Assembly (NCBI GenBank): GCA_039619475.1 | Contig: CM077115.1 | Coordinates: 552,256,826-552,320,825 of the forward strand | Direction: 5' to 3' | Source: Icerya purchasi | Taxonomy: Eukaryota > Arthropoda > Insecta > Hemiptera > Monophlebidae | Length of the DNA: 64,000 bases | Part shown: positions 23,778 to 34,525 of the stretch, in pieces | How positions within the stretch are numbered: position 1 is the first letter of the stretch | Layout: the number at the start of each line of letters is the position of its first letter | The notes under the pieces: generated by a model | Databases searched by the model: none | The model's input: only the letters and a program-made list of their open reading frames with translations | Told to the model about the DNA's origin: nothing | Made by a program: the position numbers and the translations under genes

Positions 23778-23935
23778 TTTTATTTTTTTTTTATTGGGTT
23801 CGTCAACCGGTGACTCTTACCCAGAAACAATTAGAAAAAGCAAGAAGTGAATTATATCTTGATGCGATCAGATATTATTAGGAGGAAGGAACAAATAATA
23901 GAAAGAATATCTGGAGAGATTTGGGTCGGATGTAT
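23778..23935 (-). mobile_element. LINE-A 3'-end fragment, minus strand
   Basis: The reverse complement reads TTTCTGGGTAAGAGTCACCG + GTTGACGAACCC + A-run. This matches the 3' ends of LINE-A copies at about 34,470-34,520 and 53,165-53,222 (xTTTCTGGGTAGAAGTGACT). Only about 150 bp remain. Confidence 0.6.
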
Positions 23936-24325
23936 ATACTTCCTCCTTTTCTAATAGTCACTTCTTCCTTCCAATCCATAGTTCCTTCTGTTTCTTTCAC
24001 TTCCTCGCTTTGTTGTTGTCTCCATTATTCGTTTGTGTTTTAATCATTCCCCTTGGTGCCTTCCTTCCGCTTTCGCTTCTCGTTAGCCTCTTTCTCATGT
24101 TGTCCACCCCATTCAAATGATGCGAGCTCTGTACTCCCGGTTGCTTGGACTTCGTGCTCCTGTTTGTGTCTTTTATCTTTTCCTTCTACCATAATTACCC
24201 CCCCCCCCCATTGTTACTTTCCTATTGACGATATCTGGTCGTCTTATTATATAACTTTCCTTTTCCATATTTAATTGTTTTTGGTGAAGGTGCTTGGTTG
24301 ACGAGCCCAATTTTCTTCTTTTTTT
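23936..24325 (+). mobile_element. LINE-A 3' fragment, plus strand
   Basis: The piece 24,053-24,274 begins VPSFRFRFSLASFSC, matching SLFRFSLAASPYC of the LINE-A C-terminus. The DNA ends with GGTTGACGAGCCCA, the LINE-A 3' consensus. A 12-C run at 24,198-24,209 interrupts the coding remnant. Confidence 0.62.
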
Positions 24326-25420
24326 TCAGGGAAAAAAAAAAAGAGGAAAATATAAGATATAAGAGGCGCAATATGGAGTAGGAAGACCGAGTATCAATAA
24401 AATGGAATAGAAATCAGTCCACTCAGCAGAAAGAGATGAACACTTAATAAACACATGATCCGTATTGCAAACACGTACTTCGTCTAAGTGGAGAGGACAA
24501 TATGGAGAGGCAAAACAGTTGTTAGGGAAAGAGGAAGCGTACATATCCGATACCATAATCTAATATGAAAACCTTTGCACAACGGAAGGAGATTAGACGA
24601 TGAGACATTTTTAAAAAAAATTAGTGAAAAAAGGCAGAAACTCGAGCCAAGGAGTCTGCCGCTTCATTACCGCAGATGCCCAAATGACTAGGAACCCACA
24701 GCAAATCAATTTGAATGGAATGAAGGGAAGAAAGAACGTGGGAATAAATGAGCGTATACGGAGTATAATAAAATCACAGGAATGATTAGGAAGGGGAGAA
24801 TGAATTAAAGGGTGGTCATGGAGTCAGATATAATCAAAAATTTAGAGGAAAGGTGATTGGAGGAAATGAAAATAATGGAACGTAGGGTAGTCATTAATAT
24901 GTTTATGAATGTAAAACAGAAAGGAGGTAGACTAAAAGATTCCGAAAGGTTAAAATCTGGGAGGGTAAAAGAGGCACCGACACCATCCGAAGGAAACTGA
25001 GAATTGATAAAACTGTAGAATTCCTGTCTGATTAGGGCATGCGGAAAAAACTTAGAGAGCGTAGGTACAGTAAACATATTTAGGGGATGGCAGAGACCGG
25101 CGAAATTAAAAGAGAAATAAGGGAGATTGACAAAGGACATTATGTAAGGACAAAATGAACTGAGCCGATGAGAGATGAGGGATAAAATAGGAGGTTTCCT
25201 AGGTGTGAAACGCCGGTTTCTGGAAATGGAAAGATAGAAATGGATAAGAATAGAGGACGTATGTGGAAGACGCGTAGCAAGAAAACGATGGCTCAAATAG
25301 ATCTGCGAATAGAAAGGGGTGATGTATTAGATTCGCCGGGGACTGCTGGAACTGGAGAGGATTTAAGAGCGTTTGGAAGTTATTCCGTTCGAAGTTTAAT
25401 GTGTTTTTCAAATTTCATAC
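24326..25420 (-). pseudogene. LINE-A RNase H and C-terminal fragment, minus strand
   Basis: Pieces 24,805-25,296 and 24,326-24,556 align by eye to the LINE-A protein at 49,498-51,150. They share LPYFSFNFA (YFSFNFSS), SDGVGASFTLPDFNLSES (PSGVGAAF...NHSES), LIISDS (LILSDS) and a VCNTDHVFIKCSSLSAE end (VCDPDHIMFECSSLSSE). The RNase H YTDGS start is replaced by a deletion just before SDGVGA, and the domain is interrupted after the DS motif. Confidence 0.75.
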
Positions 25421-25439
25421 CGCATTGTCAGTCAGTATG

Positions 25440-25840
25440 TAGGAGTCCCATTGATATTTAGCGTAATATGTACATTGAAATACGGAGTTCCAGAAAAAGA
25501 AAAAAGGAAAATTCTTTAGATGAAGAGCGTAAGAAACAAATGCTTTCATTGCAAATTGAAAACAATGTACTTGTATACAAAGTTTTATCTAAATTTTTGT
25601 TAAAAAACAGACAGAGAATATTTTTTTTCTTTTTTTAAATTTTTTTCGGGTCTATGAATTTATTTTTAATATGTCCTTTTTGAATCTTAATAATAAGCAA
25701 ACGTGTATTTAAAAAATTAATAAACGATACGTGAAAATGCGGATTTATTAAGTATAATTTAATAATTTAATCGTATATTTTAGATTTTTTACAAGCCAAT
25801 GAACTTATATCTATATCATTTTTAATTTTTGTTTAGGTTA
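25440..25840 (+). repeat. Repeat D, right part
   Basis: The segments 25,440-25,645 and 35,270-35,500 share 'tacaaattgaaaacaa', GTTTTATCTAA and GTTAAAAAACA(G/A)ACAGAG. The segment 25,700-25,835 resembles 38,430-38,560 (TTAATAAA, ATAGTATACTTTA-like, AAGTCAATAAACTT-like). Confidence 0.65.
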
Positions 25841-26796
25841 AAATTAGAAAAACTTGAAATATACTTAAAACAAAATTTTCATAAAGGAATTAAAAATTAC
25901 ATAGTCTGTTATTGTAGAGAATTTTTAGTTAGTGTAATTTACAAAATAAATGTAAATTATAGTGCTCCTTGATATTAAATGAACTCTTATGATAATGTAA
26001 ACTTAAATTTTTATTAAATTATGTTGAACGTATAAATGAACCAAAAAAAGCACCGGAAGGAAACAAAGATTTGAGTAACATATAATAATAATAAACTGGA
26101 AGGTACAGAAGAACCAGTCACACTTATAGGAGAATAGTAAGAGATGAAAAAATGGAAAATAAAGAACTAGAAAATAAAAAATAAAACAAGTTAACACTTT
26201 AAAGTTGAAAAACTATTAGAAGTAAATCAGCAAAAATATCAAGAAACTAAACAACTCAGTAACCAAATGATTTAAAGCAATATACTAGCGAACGTATTCG
26301 TGGTGTAATGAAAGAACAAGGCGAAAATGTTTAAAATTGCTTAGACTGGAATAAGTAGATCACATGGACTATCTAGTAAAAATTGAAATAAACCAAGACC
26401 AATTATTGCCAGAATCGGACATTTAAAAGCCGAGATCAAGTATTAAGAAACAGGAAAAGAAAAATAACGGATGTCGGAAAGTAGTGAATAATTGTATTCA
26501 TCTGATTGAATAACATAAAGGAAAATGCGAAGTGTGTAACGGAAAATTATTCTGCAACGTAAGAAAAAGAACAAAGGAACTAAATGATAATTATGTTTAG
26601 TTTCAAAGTGGCTATGTCCACGTAAAAAAAGCCAGAAATCAAATAGAATTAATAATAATGACATTACATTGAATAATTGTCGCAACAATAATCTTTATTA
26701 TTGCTATTATTATTGTTATCTAAAGAATCACAGCTATTCTGGTTAGATTTGTGTAATATGGCTAATGTATTTAGCAAGTACTACACATTTTCTCCA

Positions 26797-26798
<2 letters not shown>
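25841..26798. other. AT-rich spacer, nothing recognised
   Basis: No coding similarity in any frame; ORFs under 85 codons are low complexity. Confidence 0.4.
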
Positions 26799-26831
<33 letters not shown>

Positions 26832-26904
26832 TAAAATTTTCAAACCGTGGTTAGACCCCGGGCCGTGTATAATATCTAGACTATTACGGCCCAAGAGTCT
26901 CCGG

Positions 26905-27770
26905 TTACAGGAATGCCCCTAATCCATTGTCCCTGACGAACTGGAAGACTGCACTTTGGTTCGCTTCTGAGTTTGAGAGAACATGGCTGAGGTTATCAAA
27001 TCCGTGTCTCGTTCTGGAGGATTGGAATGCAGGGCAGTTTATGAGAATGTGCTCAACCGCCGGTGGCTCTTGTGCGCGACAGAAAGGACACGTGGTTGGA
27101 GGGTGAGCGCCTTCCAACAGGTAGTCGTGGGATAGTCGCGTGTGGCCCAGGCGTAAACGGTTGAGCGCGCGATGATAAACTCGTAAGGTCCCCTGGGGGG
27201 GCCACCATGGCTCTACGGATTTCTTTATATTCTGGAGGTGGGATGGGGTGGAGATGTGTTCTTGTTTCCACTGTTCCATTATTTGTATTTTTACAGCTTC
27301 TGATATTTGAGGGGGCCCAAGTATGCTTTGCGGACTGGGAGCTGTAATGGTTGATTGAGCTGCTGTGTTAACCCTTTCATTTCCTGGGATTCCCGCGTGA
27401 CTTGGGACCCACAACACTACTAGCTTATATCCCTTCGATTGTAGCCCCATGATGAGTGCCAAGACGTGGTTTATTAACCCCCTCCCCGGGGCTCCCCCTC
27501 CTAACATCTTAGCCGCCACTAATGAATCTGTTATCAATAGGATGTCATGGATTGGTTCTGTGGACGCCAGGATCATTTCCAGACATAAGCGTATTGCATA
27601 TAATTCGGCATCTAGGATTGAGCAGTAATCGTTCAGACGGATGGTTGTCATTGCTCCCTTCACTTCGAAAGCGCACGCAGTTGGTGACATCCCCTCGACG
27701 GGTGCTGCTTTGGCCCCATCTGTATAACATTGGATAGCGTTGCTGTACTGTCTTATTGTTTCGCACGCGT
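26905..27770 (-). pseudogene. LINE-B RNase H and zinc-type C-terminus
   Basis: The frame opens upstream of the first Met with QCYTDGAKAA (first catalytic Asp). It continues LDAELYAIRLCLEMI (Glu), LLITDSLVAA (Asp) and VLWVPSHAGIPGNERVNTAA, where the last catalytic Asp of the GNExxD motif is Asn. The end contains RLRLGHTRLSHDYLL and CPFCRAQEPPAVEHILINC. RNase H degrades template RNA after first-strand synthesis. It is frame-shifted relative to the RT at about 27,760. Confidence 0.85.
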
Positions 27771-29888
27771 CTTGAATAAGTTGCTCTTTTGCAGAACCGA
27801 TAGGTTAACTGCTACAGGCTCAAGTTGCCACAGATGTAACGAGCCGGTAGCTGCTGTCTGGCACTCTGTGGAGTCGTTGACATTGACATTCTGAAGTAGC
27901 TTGGTGAGAATTGGTAGTGGATCGTTAGTGAACGCTGCGAGTAAGGGGGTTTCGGGATGGATATAAGGCAGCTTTAGGAATGGAATATTGCACCGCAGGG
28001 TATGCAGGGAGCGATAGAATTTCAGTGGGGGAGAGCCCGTTAGTGCACAGATACTCCTACACGGTGTTGTATAATGGGCTCCGGTGATAATTCGTAGTGC
28101 AGAGTGGTGAATTGCGTCCAGTTTTTTCAGGTTACTTAGAGACGCTGAGGAGTACACCTGGCACCCATAATTTATTTTACTTAGGATCAAGGCTTTGTAA
28201 ACATTAGAGATTAATTTGGGATGAATATTGAGTTGGGGATTGGAGAGGTATCGGATTATTGACAGTAACTTTATACATTCGGATTTTAGCTTATTAATGT
28301 GTAGGCGCCAAGTTAATCTGCTATCAAACTCCAGGCCTAGGAACCTGGCTGAAATACAGTTCGGAATTATGGTGTTGTTTATTTGGAAAGGAATCCTGTT
28401 GGTCACAGGCCGTCCCCTATAGAAATCGACACATACCGTCTTTGCGGAGGAAAAGTTTAGACCATTGACTTCTGACCATTTTTGGAGTTTGGAGATAGTT
28501 TTCTGAAGGATTGTGTGACATATGTGTGGATCACGAGACGCTAGGGAAATGCTAAGGTCGTCAATGAAGAGCCGGGCTGTTACTGGTGGCTGAACACAAT
28601 CAGCAATGTCATTGATGTACATTATGAACAAGGTTACGCTAAGCGCAGAGCCTTGAGGTATGCCGTTCTCGATGCTCATTGCATCAGAGACTTGAGAGTC
28701 GATTCTGACCCGTATAGTTCGGTCTGACAAGTAGTTTTGAATGAATCTTATCATTCTACCTGTCACCTGCCATCTTCGTAGTTTGTTTATTAGGCCTTGC
28801 CGCCATAGGCGGTCATAGGCTTTTTCAATATCGAAGAATATGGTTATCAGGTGCTGTCGACTTTTGAACGCAGATAAAATCTGCCTTTGAAGGCTCACCA
28901 GATGATTCGACGTTGATTTAGCCTTACGACCTCCGGCTTGTATTGTGGAGAGGATATTTTTGGATTCACAAAAGGAGAGGAGACGTCTGTTGACCATTTT
29001 ATCCAGGGTTTTGGATAAGGTACTCATCAGTGAGATAGGACGGTAGCTACTGGGTAGTGAAGGATCCTTATTCTGTTTTAAAATCGGAATAACGATTGCC
29101 TCTTTCCATGAGATCGGAATGTTACCTTGTTCCCAGATCTGGTTATAGATGTTTAGCAGATATAGTCTTGCCGCCGTGGGAAGGAGCTTTAGCATGAAAG
29201 GATGGATGGAATCTGCGCCAGGTGCACTTGCCTTCAGCTTATTGTCTAAGACAAAATTTAACTCGGACAAGGAGAACGCTCGATCGTACCGATCCATGCT
29301 GTTGGGTGGTAGGAGAGGAATGACATCTTTCTTATTTGCGTGGGACAAAAAGGATGATGATTAGGAATTGGTTGAGGAAGCATCGGAGAAATGCTTTGCT
29401 AGTATGGACGCAACTGATGCCGTATCTGATATGATGTTGTTATTGGACTTGATATAGATTGGGGTTGATGGCCACTGTCTTCCGTTAAGGGATTTTATTT
29501 TCCGCCAGGTAGACGCACTGGTCGACGCGTCATTAATTGACGACATGAAGGAAAGCCAGGCTTCATGTTTTTTCGCCCTGATAATGTGACGGGCTAAAGA
29601 TCTATGCTTCTTAAATTCTATTAGATCCTGGTCAGCTTTTGTCGATTTATACTTTCTTAAGGCTCGCTTCCTGTTCGTTATTGCCTCTCTCACTTCGTCA
29701 CACCACCAGGGGACCCTGCGTGGGTGCACAGCCGCGGATGACTTCGGGATTGTTGCTACTGCTGCTCTGAATAGAGCCTGTGTAAATGTCTTTAAGTTCT
29801 CTTCAATAGATGGGCCGGGCTCAGAATTTATGACTAGGCTCTCCTTGTAGCCTTTCCAGTCCGCTTTGTGAAACATGTACCTTTGCAC
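27753..29888 (-). pseudogene. LINE-B reverse transcriptase
   Basis: Two in-frame open pieces, 29,361-29,888 (linker; PWWCDEVREAI) and 27,753-29,348 (RT), are separated by a single TAA at 29,361-29,363. The RT shows APGADSIHPFMLKLLP, YRPISLMSTLSKTLDKMV, FFDIEKAYDRLWRQGL, ENGIPQGSALSVTLFIMYIN and a FIDD active site. The Asp pair is kept but the usual Ala is Ile. FLGLEFDSRLTW and HHSALRIITGAHYTTP follow. Apart from the stop, the protein looks well preserved. Confidence 0.9.
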
Positions 29889-30573
29889 GGTCGATTGATT
29901 TCGAGGAGCCGACCGACAACTACCTATGTCAGGTGAGATTATAATGGGGAAGTGGTCACTTGCAGAGAGCTAGGTCAATTGTTGAAAACGTCTTCGCCGT
30001 GGAGTCGAAATGAGTAGGACCTTTTAACGAAAGGAGAGCATAGTCGTTACTGACGAGAATATCCGTTATGACCGAGCCATGGTGATTTGTTGAAGCTGAT
30101 CCCCAAATCGGGGAGTGGGCATTAAAATCTCCTAGAATTATTGACGGGGAGGTCAGCTGATTTGTGGTAGCGCATAGCTGTGGGTAGCTGACGTTGCTGC
30201 AAGGGGGTAAATAGATATTGCATATGGATATTGCACTACCAGAAAATCTGGGTATTAAGACAGATATCGCTAGTGCTTGAAGATGCGTCGTTATCGTTAT
30301 CAAATGAGCTGGGATTGAGACATGCACGACCGTTGCCACGCACCCGCACGCTCGGTCACCCAAAGTGTAGTCTCTCTGGAAGGTGATATAGTTGGGAAAA
30401 ATAGGGTTTAGGGGGGAAGTGAGATGTGTTTCTTGCAAACAGATAACCGCAGGGTTGTGGGTTGCGATTAGATATTCTAGTTCTGTTTTATTGTTGTGGA
30501 GGCCTCTGCAGTTCCACTGGAGTATGGTGCACTTACTTCGCATTCCTGAAGACATCATTTGAATTCTTATCAC
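29889..30573 (-). pseudogene. LINE-B APE-type endonuclease
   Basis: The 205-aa piece (29,956-30,573) carries ILQWNCRGLHNN, VICLQETHLTS (catalytic Glu), SIILGDFNAHSPIWGS (catalytic Asp/Asn) and TFSTIDLALCK. The final SDHFPI motif (catalytic His) follows at once in a different frame, so a one- or two-base change at about 29,956 ended this ORF. The start is probably one of the Met residues at 1, 6, 7 or 11. Confidence 0.88.
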
Positions 30574-30613
30574 CCCGTGTTCGTGCCTTGTATGCGGATT
30601 GCTGAACCTCCCA

Positions 30614-32443
30614 TTAGTTAGTCTGGGAACTGCGATCGTCGTCTGTTGTGTTCTCCGATTCAGAGGGTGTAAGTTTCAAATTCTTTATAATACGCGAGCA
30701 TCTATTTTTGACGCTCCTACTCCCCAGGAATGGCTTTACCTGGGATAACATGTGCAATAATCCGTCTGTGTCCTGTGTGAATTGTTGGGCGTACTTAAGA
30801 TAACTGGACGATGTGCTGATACGCTTTATGAACTTTTGGAAGTCGTTGTAATTGAGAATGAAGGGCACTTGGTTTTCTTCGAAAAGATGTTTTGCTCCTG
30901 CTACGATTTCCTCAATATCTGCTCTCTTCTTTTGCGCCGTTGGTCCTTCAGCTGTTTCTGTGTGCGCATCAGCGGGTAGGTGTTCCATTGGTACTTCTGC
31001 GTTGGCTGTGTCAGCAGTCTGTACTGGGCGTTCCTCAGGGTTGTAATTGTGGTTGTCTAGAATGATCCGTTTTGGAATAGAATGTGTAGGATATGTAGGC
31101 TCTTCTGCTCCTGCTTGACATTCAGGAGTTTTGGGATGCGGCCGTTTGAAGAGTGGGTTTGCTCTCTCGCTGTCCTCCTGTTGGCAGTTGGTTTGGTTCG
31201 CTGGGGTAATGATTTGGCGATCCGGCCGCTGTCCCGGTGCTTGGTGAGGACCAGTCATGCCTATCTGGCTTGTTATGGGGTCACTTGTTTGTTGTTTTTG
31301 GAAATCGTGAGGAGGGGGATTCTCTTTTTGTGTATCTTGATGGGGCCTATTTTCGGAGGGATCGATAGGCACCTCCGGAAGAGGGCTTTCTGTTTGAACT
31401 ACACTAGGGGGGTCTGTGTCCTTATTGCATGCAGGGCACATATGGTTCTCCAAGAGGACGAAAATTCGGTGATCTCTTCCGTTATAGCTTATCAGAAATG
31501 ACTCCGGTATGTTTGTACAGCTGGTGTGTTCGATGTGAAGCTGTCGTCGCCAGCTTAAGACGTGACCAAATTCAGCATCCATCGGATTTACCCGGAGGAT
31601 TGCTATCTGTGACAGGGGTTTTATTGCCAGGTTACTGCTCAAGTACTGCAAAAGTTTGTCATTCGGAATGGTGGGGGATACATTTGACAACACCAACTTA
31701 TTTGTTGGGTTCCGTAATCTACGCGCGGCGACTGGTTTCCCTCCGAGATAAATCGTTGCCCCTTTGGCAAACAGAAAGTTAGTTACTTCGGTGGAACTTA
31801 AGAACATCATTACCCTGTCTTGGCTGATTCTTGATCCGGCCAGAATATTTGATGCGCTACCTATCTGCTCCTTCAGCGCTACTAAATACTCTCTTATGGT
31901 GTGTGGAGCGATGTATGGGAATATGATTCCCTGCTCGTCAGTTATTGGTTGAACATTCGTTATTGGGACTATTCTTTTAGCAGCGAGAAATGGTGTCCTG
32001 TTTGTCGATTTTAACTTTTCCGAGAAGGATGATAAGAGCGGCTCTGTTTTGCCGGGCTGAGAAATATCACGCGATATGCCGGGTAGTGCTGGGAATTGGT
32101 CGTTATCAATTATCGGCGCGTCGCTTTCGGAAAGATCGAGAGATAACGGGCTGTTCGTATTGTTATCAGTAGTAGATGCAGCTGTACCTGAATTCGGGGC
32201 TGACTGCGGCAGTGTGTTAGTGGTGGCGGTCGGTTGTACGTGTTGAGTTAAATTAACAACGTTCGTCTTACCTGCATTGCTGCTGTTAATGATGTTACGG
32301 GTAGTTTTTGTCGCACCGGTCGCATTGTCGAAGCGTCGTAGCGGTGGTGATGACGAGGGGCTGGTTGCGTTGAGGCTGCGCGCTGTGCTGCCTTGTGCGC
32401 GTGCGGGGGGAAGTTTCTTAGTCGCCGACATGAATCGGCACAA
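30614..32443 (-). CDS. LINE-B ORF1, gag-like protein
   Basis: The 609-aa open frame is the first ORF of LINE-B, expected to bind element RNA and form the RNP. The likely start is the fifth residue (MSATKKLPPARAQG) rather than the first Met. Residues ~1-150 are Ser/Thr/Pro/Asn-rich and probably disordered. Residues ~160-330 include 'KLVLSNVSPTIPNDKLLQYL' (an RRM-like fold is plausible), followed by a CPAC pair at about residue 335 that looks like the start of a zinc knuckle lacking its His/Cys half. The remainder is hydrophilic with a basic end. ORF2 starts about 40 nt after this stop. Confidence 0.8.
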   Translation of the reverse strand: MCRFMSATKKLPPARAQGSTARSLNATSPSSSPPLRRFDNATGATKTTRNIINSSNAGKTNVVNLTQHVQPTATTNTLPQSAPNSGTAASTTDNNTNSPLSLDLSESDAPIIDNDQFPALPGISRDISQPGKTEPLLSSFSEKLKSTNRTPFLAAKRIVPITNVQPITDEQGIIFPYIAPHTIREYLVALKEQIGSASNILAGSRISQDRVMMFLSSTEVTNFLFAKGATIYLGGKPVAARRLRNPTNKLVLSNVSPTIPNDKLLQYLSSNLAIKPLSQIAILRVNPMDAEFGHVLSWRRQLHIEHTSCTNIPESFLISYNGRDHRIFVLLENHMCPACNKDTDPPSVVQTESPLPEVPIDPSENRPHQDTQKENPPPHDFQKQQTSDPITSQIGMTGPHQAPGQRPDRQIITPANQTNCQQEDSERANPLFKRPHPKTPECQAGAEEPTYPTHSIPKRIILDNHNYNPEERPVQTADTANAEVPMEHLPADAHTETAEGPTAQKKRADIEEIVAGAKHLFEENQVPFILNYNDFQKFIKRISTSSSYLKYAQQFTQDTDGLLHMLSQVKPFLGSRSVKNRCSRIIKNLKLTPSESENTTDDDRSSQTN

Positions 32444-32599
32444 GAACGATAATTACGATAATATACACACTATAAATTATTTAAACGCGATAAACACAGA
32501 ACTACTTTACATTCAGTTATTCTTTTCTCCATCTTGATATATTTGTAGCGGTGTTTAATAAAATTTATTTTTGTACAAGGTCTACTATATAGGGCGCCG

Positions 32600-32880
32600 C
32601 CAATCCTTCTTCTTCTTCTTCATCCGCCGTCTATCCACGATTGAAAATTTTCTTTTAAAATGGCCGATCGGATGAGTTGTATTGAAGGGCAGTCGAACCA
32701 GTTGATAAGATTGTCCATCCATGGATTTTGACGTCTTCCTCTCGATCTCTTCCCATTTATCCAATATGATTTTCAGAATTTCGTATTTGGGGCCTCATGT
32801 GATGTGTTCGAGGTACTGCAGCTTCCCTTTCTTGATGTTTTGCATTACTTCAAGGGTCTTTCCGCCGATTATATTACTTA
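32600..32880 (-). pseudogene. CR1/L2-like LINE C-terminal fragment
   Basis: Minus-strand translation gives GKLQYLEHIT, a stop, GPKYEILKIIL, NPWMDNLINWF and a weak tail ending near (GAA)n at about 32,608-32,622. This matches the C-terminus of CR1/L2-like LINEs ('RKLxYLGHIxRGxKYxxLxxI...GRRxxSWLxNLRxWF'). It continues in frame from the R2-like fragment to its right, so the two pieces form a chimera. Confidence 0.62.
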
Positions 32881-34062
32881 TGTTCTTAACTGAACTATTC
32901 GGTATTACACCATTGTTTCCAACAACTAGCGGTATTATTTTAACTACACCAATCTTCAATATATGCTTCATCTGTTCTCTAAGTTTTTCACATTAATTTT
33001 GTCTTCGAATATTTTATTTATATTTCTGCTATCTAGGACGGGCGATATCTATTAGCGTACTTAATTTCTTCTTTTTATCAATTACTATAATAACCGGCCT
33101 ATTATAATTCTACTGTTTTATCCGTCAGCACAGTTCTCTCCCAGTATAATTTATGCTTTTTTATCCAAAATTTTTTCCGGTACATATTTGTAATTAGGTT
33201 GTTCAGATTTAATTAAGCCGTATTTAACTCCGATTTCTTGGTGGACTATAGATATCGTTATGTCTTTTCATATAAAATCGCGCTGCTAACTGTTCGCATC
33301 CGCCTGAAATATGCTTAATTGTTTCACTTTCTTCCCAACATTTTCTACATTTATACGAGATATTAGAATCTTTAATAATAAATTTTCTGTAATTTCTTGT
33401 TGTTATGGCTTGATCTAGGATTGCTACTAAAAACCCTTCTGTTTCTGGAAATAATTCGTCACTGATAAATATTTATCTATATTTTAATTCTTGTGGGAAT
33501 ATTCCATGAAGTGCTTTTGTACTCCATGTTTCTTTCAAGTGTCTATTCGGTTGTTAATAAAAGTACGACTATTTAAATTAAGCGGAGTATAGTTCTTATC
33601 TGATTGTTTTATTGCAGCATGTAAATCTGATTATCTATAATTGAAATATTCCCTCATTTTCTTTATTTGACTATTTAGTAAATTCTCCAAGTCTATTAAT
33701 TCTCTTCCTCCTTCATTCCTTCTGATGTACACAGTCTTTCGATAGCCGCTTTCGGATGATGCATCCTTGCTTTTGTTAGGCATTTGCGCGTTATAATATT
33801 AATTCTGTCAATATCAGTGTTATTCCATCGTATCACCCCAAAAAAGAGTATGTTAGAACCGGAACTGCATATGTATATCAATAGCTTGAAATAAGGATTT
33901 ACTTTTTAATTTAATTGTGTGATTTCTTTTTATTAATCTTATCTGATCGGCTAATCGTTGTTCATTAATTTTAAGTTTAAGTTCTTCTTCCTTCTGTAAC
34001 CTATTTTATCTGTCCCGCCTTTGGTAACACTCATATAGCAACGTAATAATAATTAATTTATG
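32870..34062 (-). pseudogene. R2-like LINE C-terminal half with restriction-like endonuclease region
   Basis: In order on the minus strand: KINEQRLADQIRLIKRN, FGVIRWNNTDIDRIN, RMHHPKAAIERL, then CRKCWEESETIKHISGGC (C-x2-C-x7-H-x4-C), FYMKRHNDI, YKYVPEKIL, and finally IIPLVVGNNGVIPNS. The Cys/His motif followed by an RHDxI-like segment is the signature of R2-type elements. Their restriction-like endonuclease cleaves the target, often rDNA. The open piece 33,696-33,881 covers part of it. Stops and frameshifts abound and no RT palm is left. Confidence 0.72.
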
Positions 34063-34077
34063 TTCATTGTCCATTTT

Positions 34078-34525
34078 TTTGCCTTGCTAGACCGGCTTTA
34101 GTGGTCTCATGCTCAAGAAACTCCCTGGTTTCTTGACTTCTCTTTTATGCGTCGCTCCAGCATTTCGGCAATATGCCGCCTCCGCTTTGGTCACAGCTTT
34201 CTTCCCTCGTCGCTTTTCCGATTCTCTCTTGCGCCATCTCCGTATTGTTCTTTACACTCTCCTCACAGCCAACTTGTATGTGATCCTGATCACATAATGT
34301 TCGAATGTTCATCACTTTCATCTGAACAATCTTCCTTGTACTCGTCTATCAAGCAATGTTCCTACTCCCTATTGTGCTGCATTTATTCTTTCCCTTCCTC
34401 TCCTTCTGTCATCCAGGCGCTTGACACATTCTTGTTGAATGTTTCACGCCGTATAAAAATCTGATTTTTTCTTTACTCCTATTTCTTGGGCTGATGTCCT
34501 CGCTGACGAACCCATAAATGGGAAA
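34078..34525 (+). pseudogene. LINE-A C-terminal fragment, plus strand
   Basis: ORF 34,147-34,464 begins MRRSSISAICRLRFGHSFLP and includes CDPDHIMFECSSLSSEQSS, nearly identical to residues of the LINE-A protein at 49,498-51,150. The 3' UTR ends with CGCTGACGAACCC, as in other LINE-A copies. Only the last ~120 codons plus UTR are present, so it is a heavily 5'-truncated insertion of a fairly young copy. Confidence 0.85.

Larger units (their letters stand above)
26799..32560 (-). mobile_element. LINE-B: near full-length non-LTR retrotransposon, minus strand
   Basis: A 31-bp T-run (26,799-26,829) is the poly(A) tail. Upstream on the minus strand follow RNase H, RT, endonuclease and a 609-codon ORF1, the complete set for an I/R1/LOA-type element with RNase H. 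The 5' end lies around 32,500-32,600 and was not pinned. Lesions seen: a frameshift at the end of the endonuclease (~29,956), an in-frame stop at 29,361-29,363 and a frameshift between RT and RNase H (~27,760). The long open stretches suggest a relatively recent insertion. Confidence 0.9.

Noticed and set aside
31082..31782. Plus-strand ORFs of 117-139 codons
   Set aside because: They are antisense shadows of the minus-strand LINE-B ORF1, which has coherent gag-like features.
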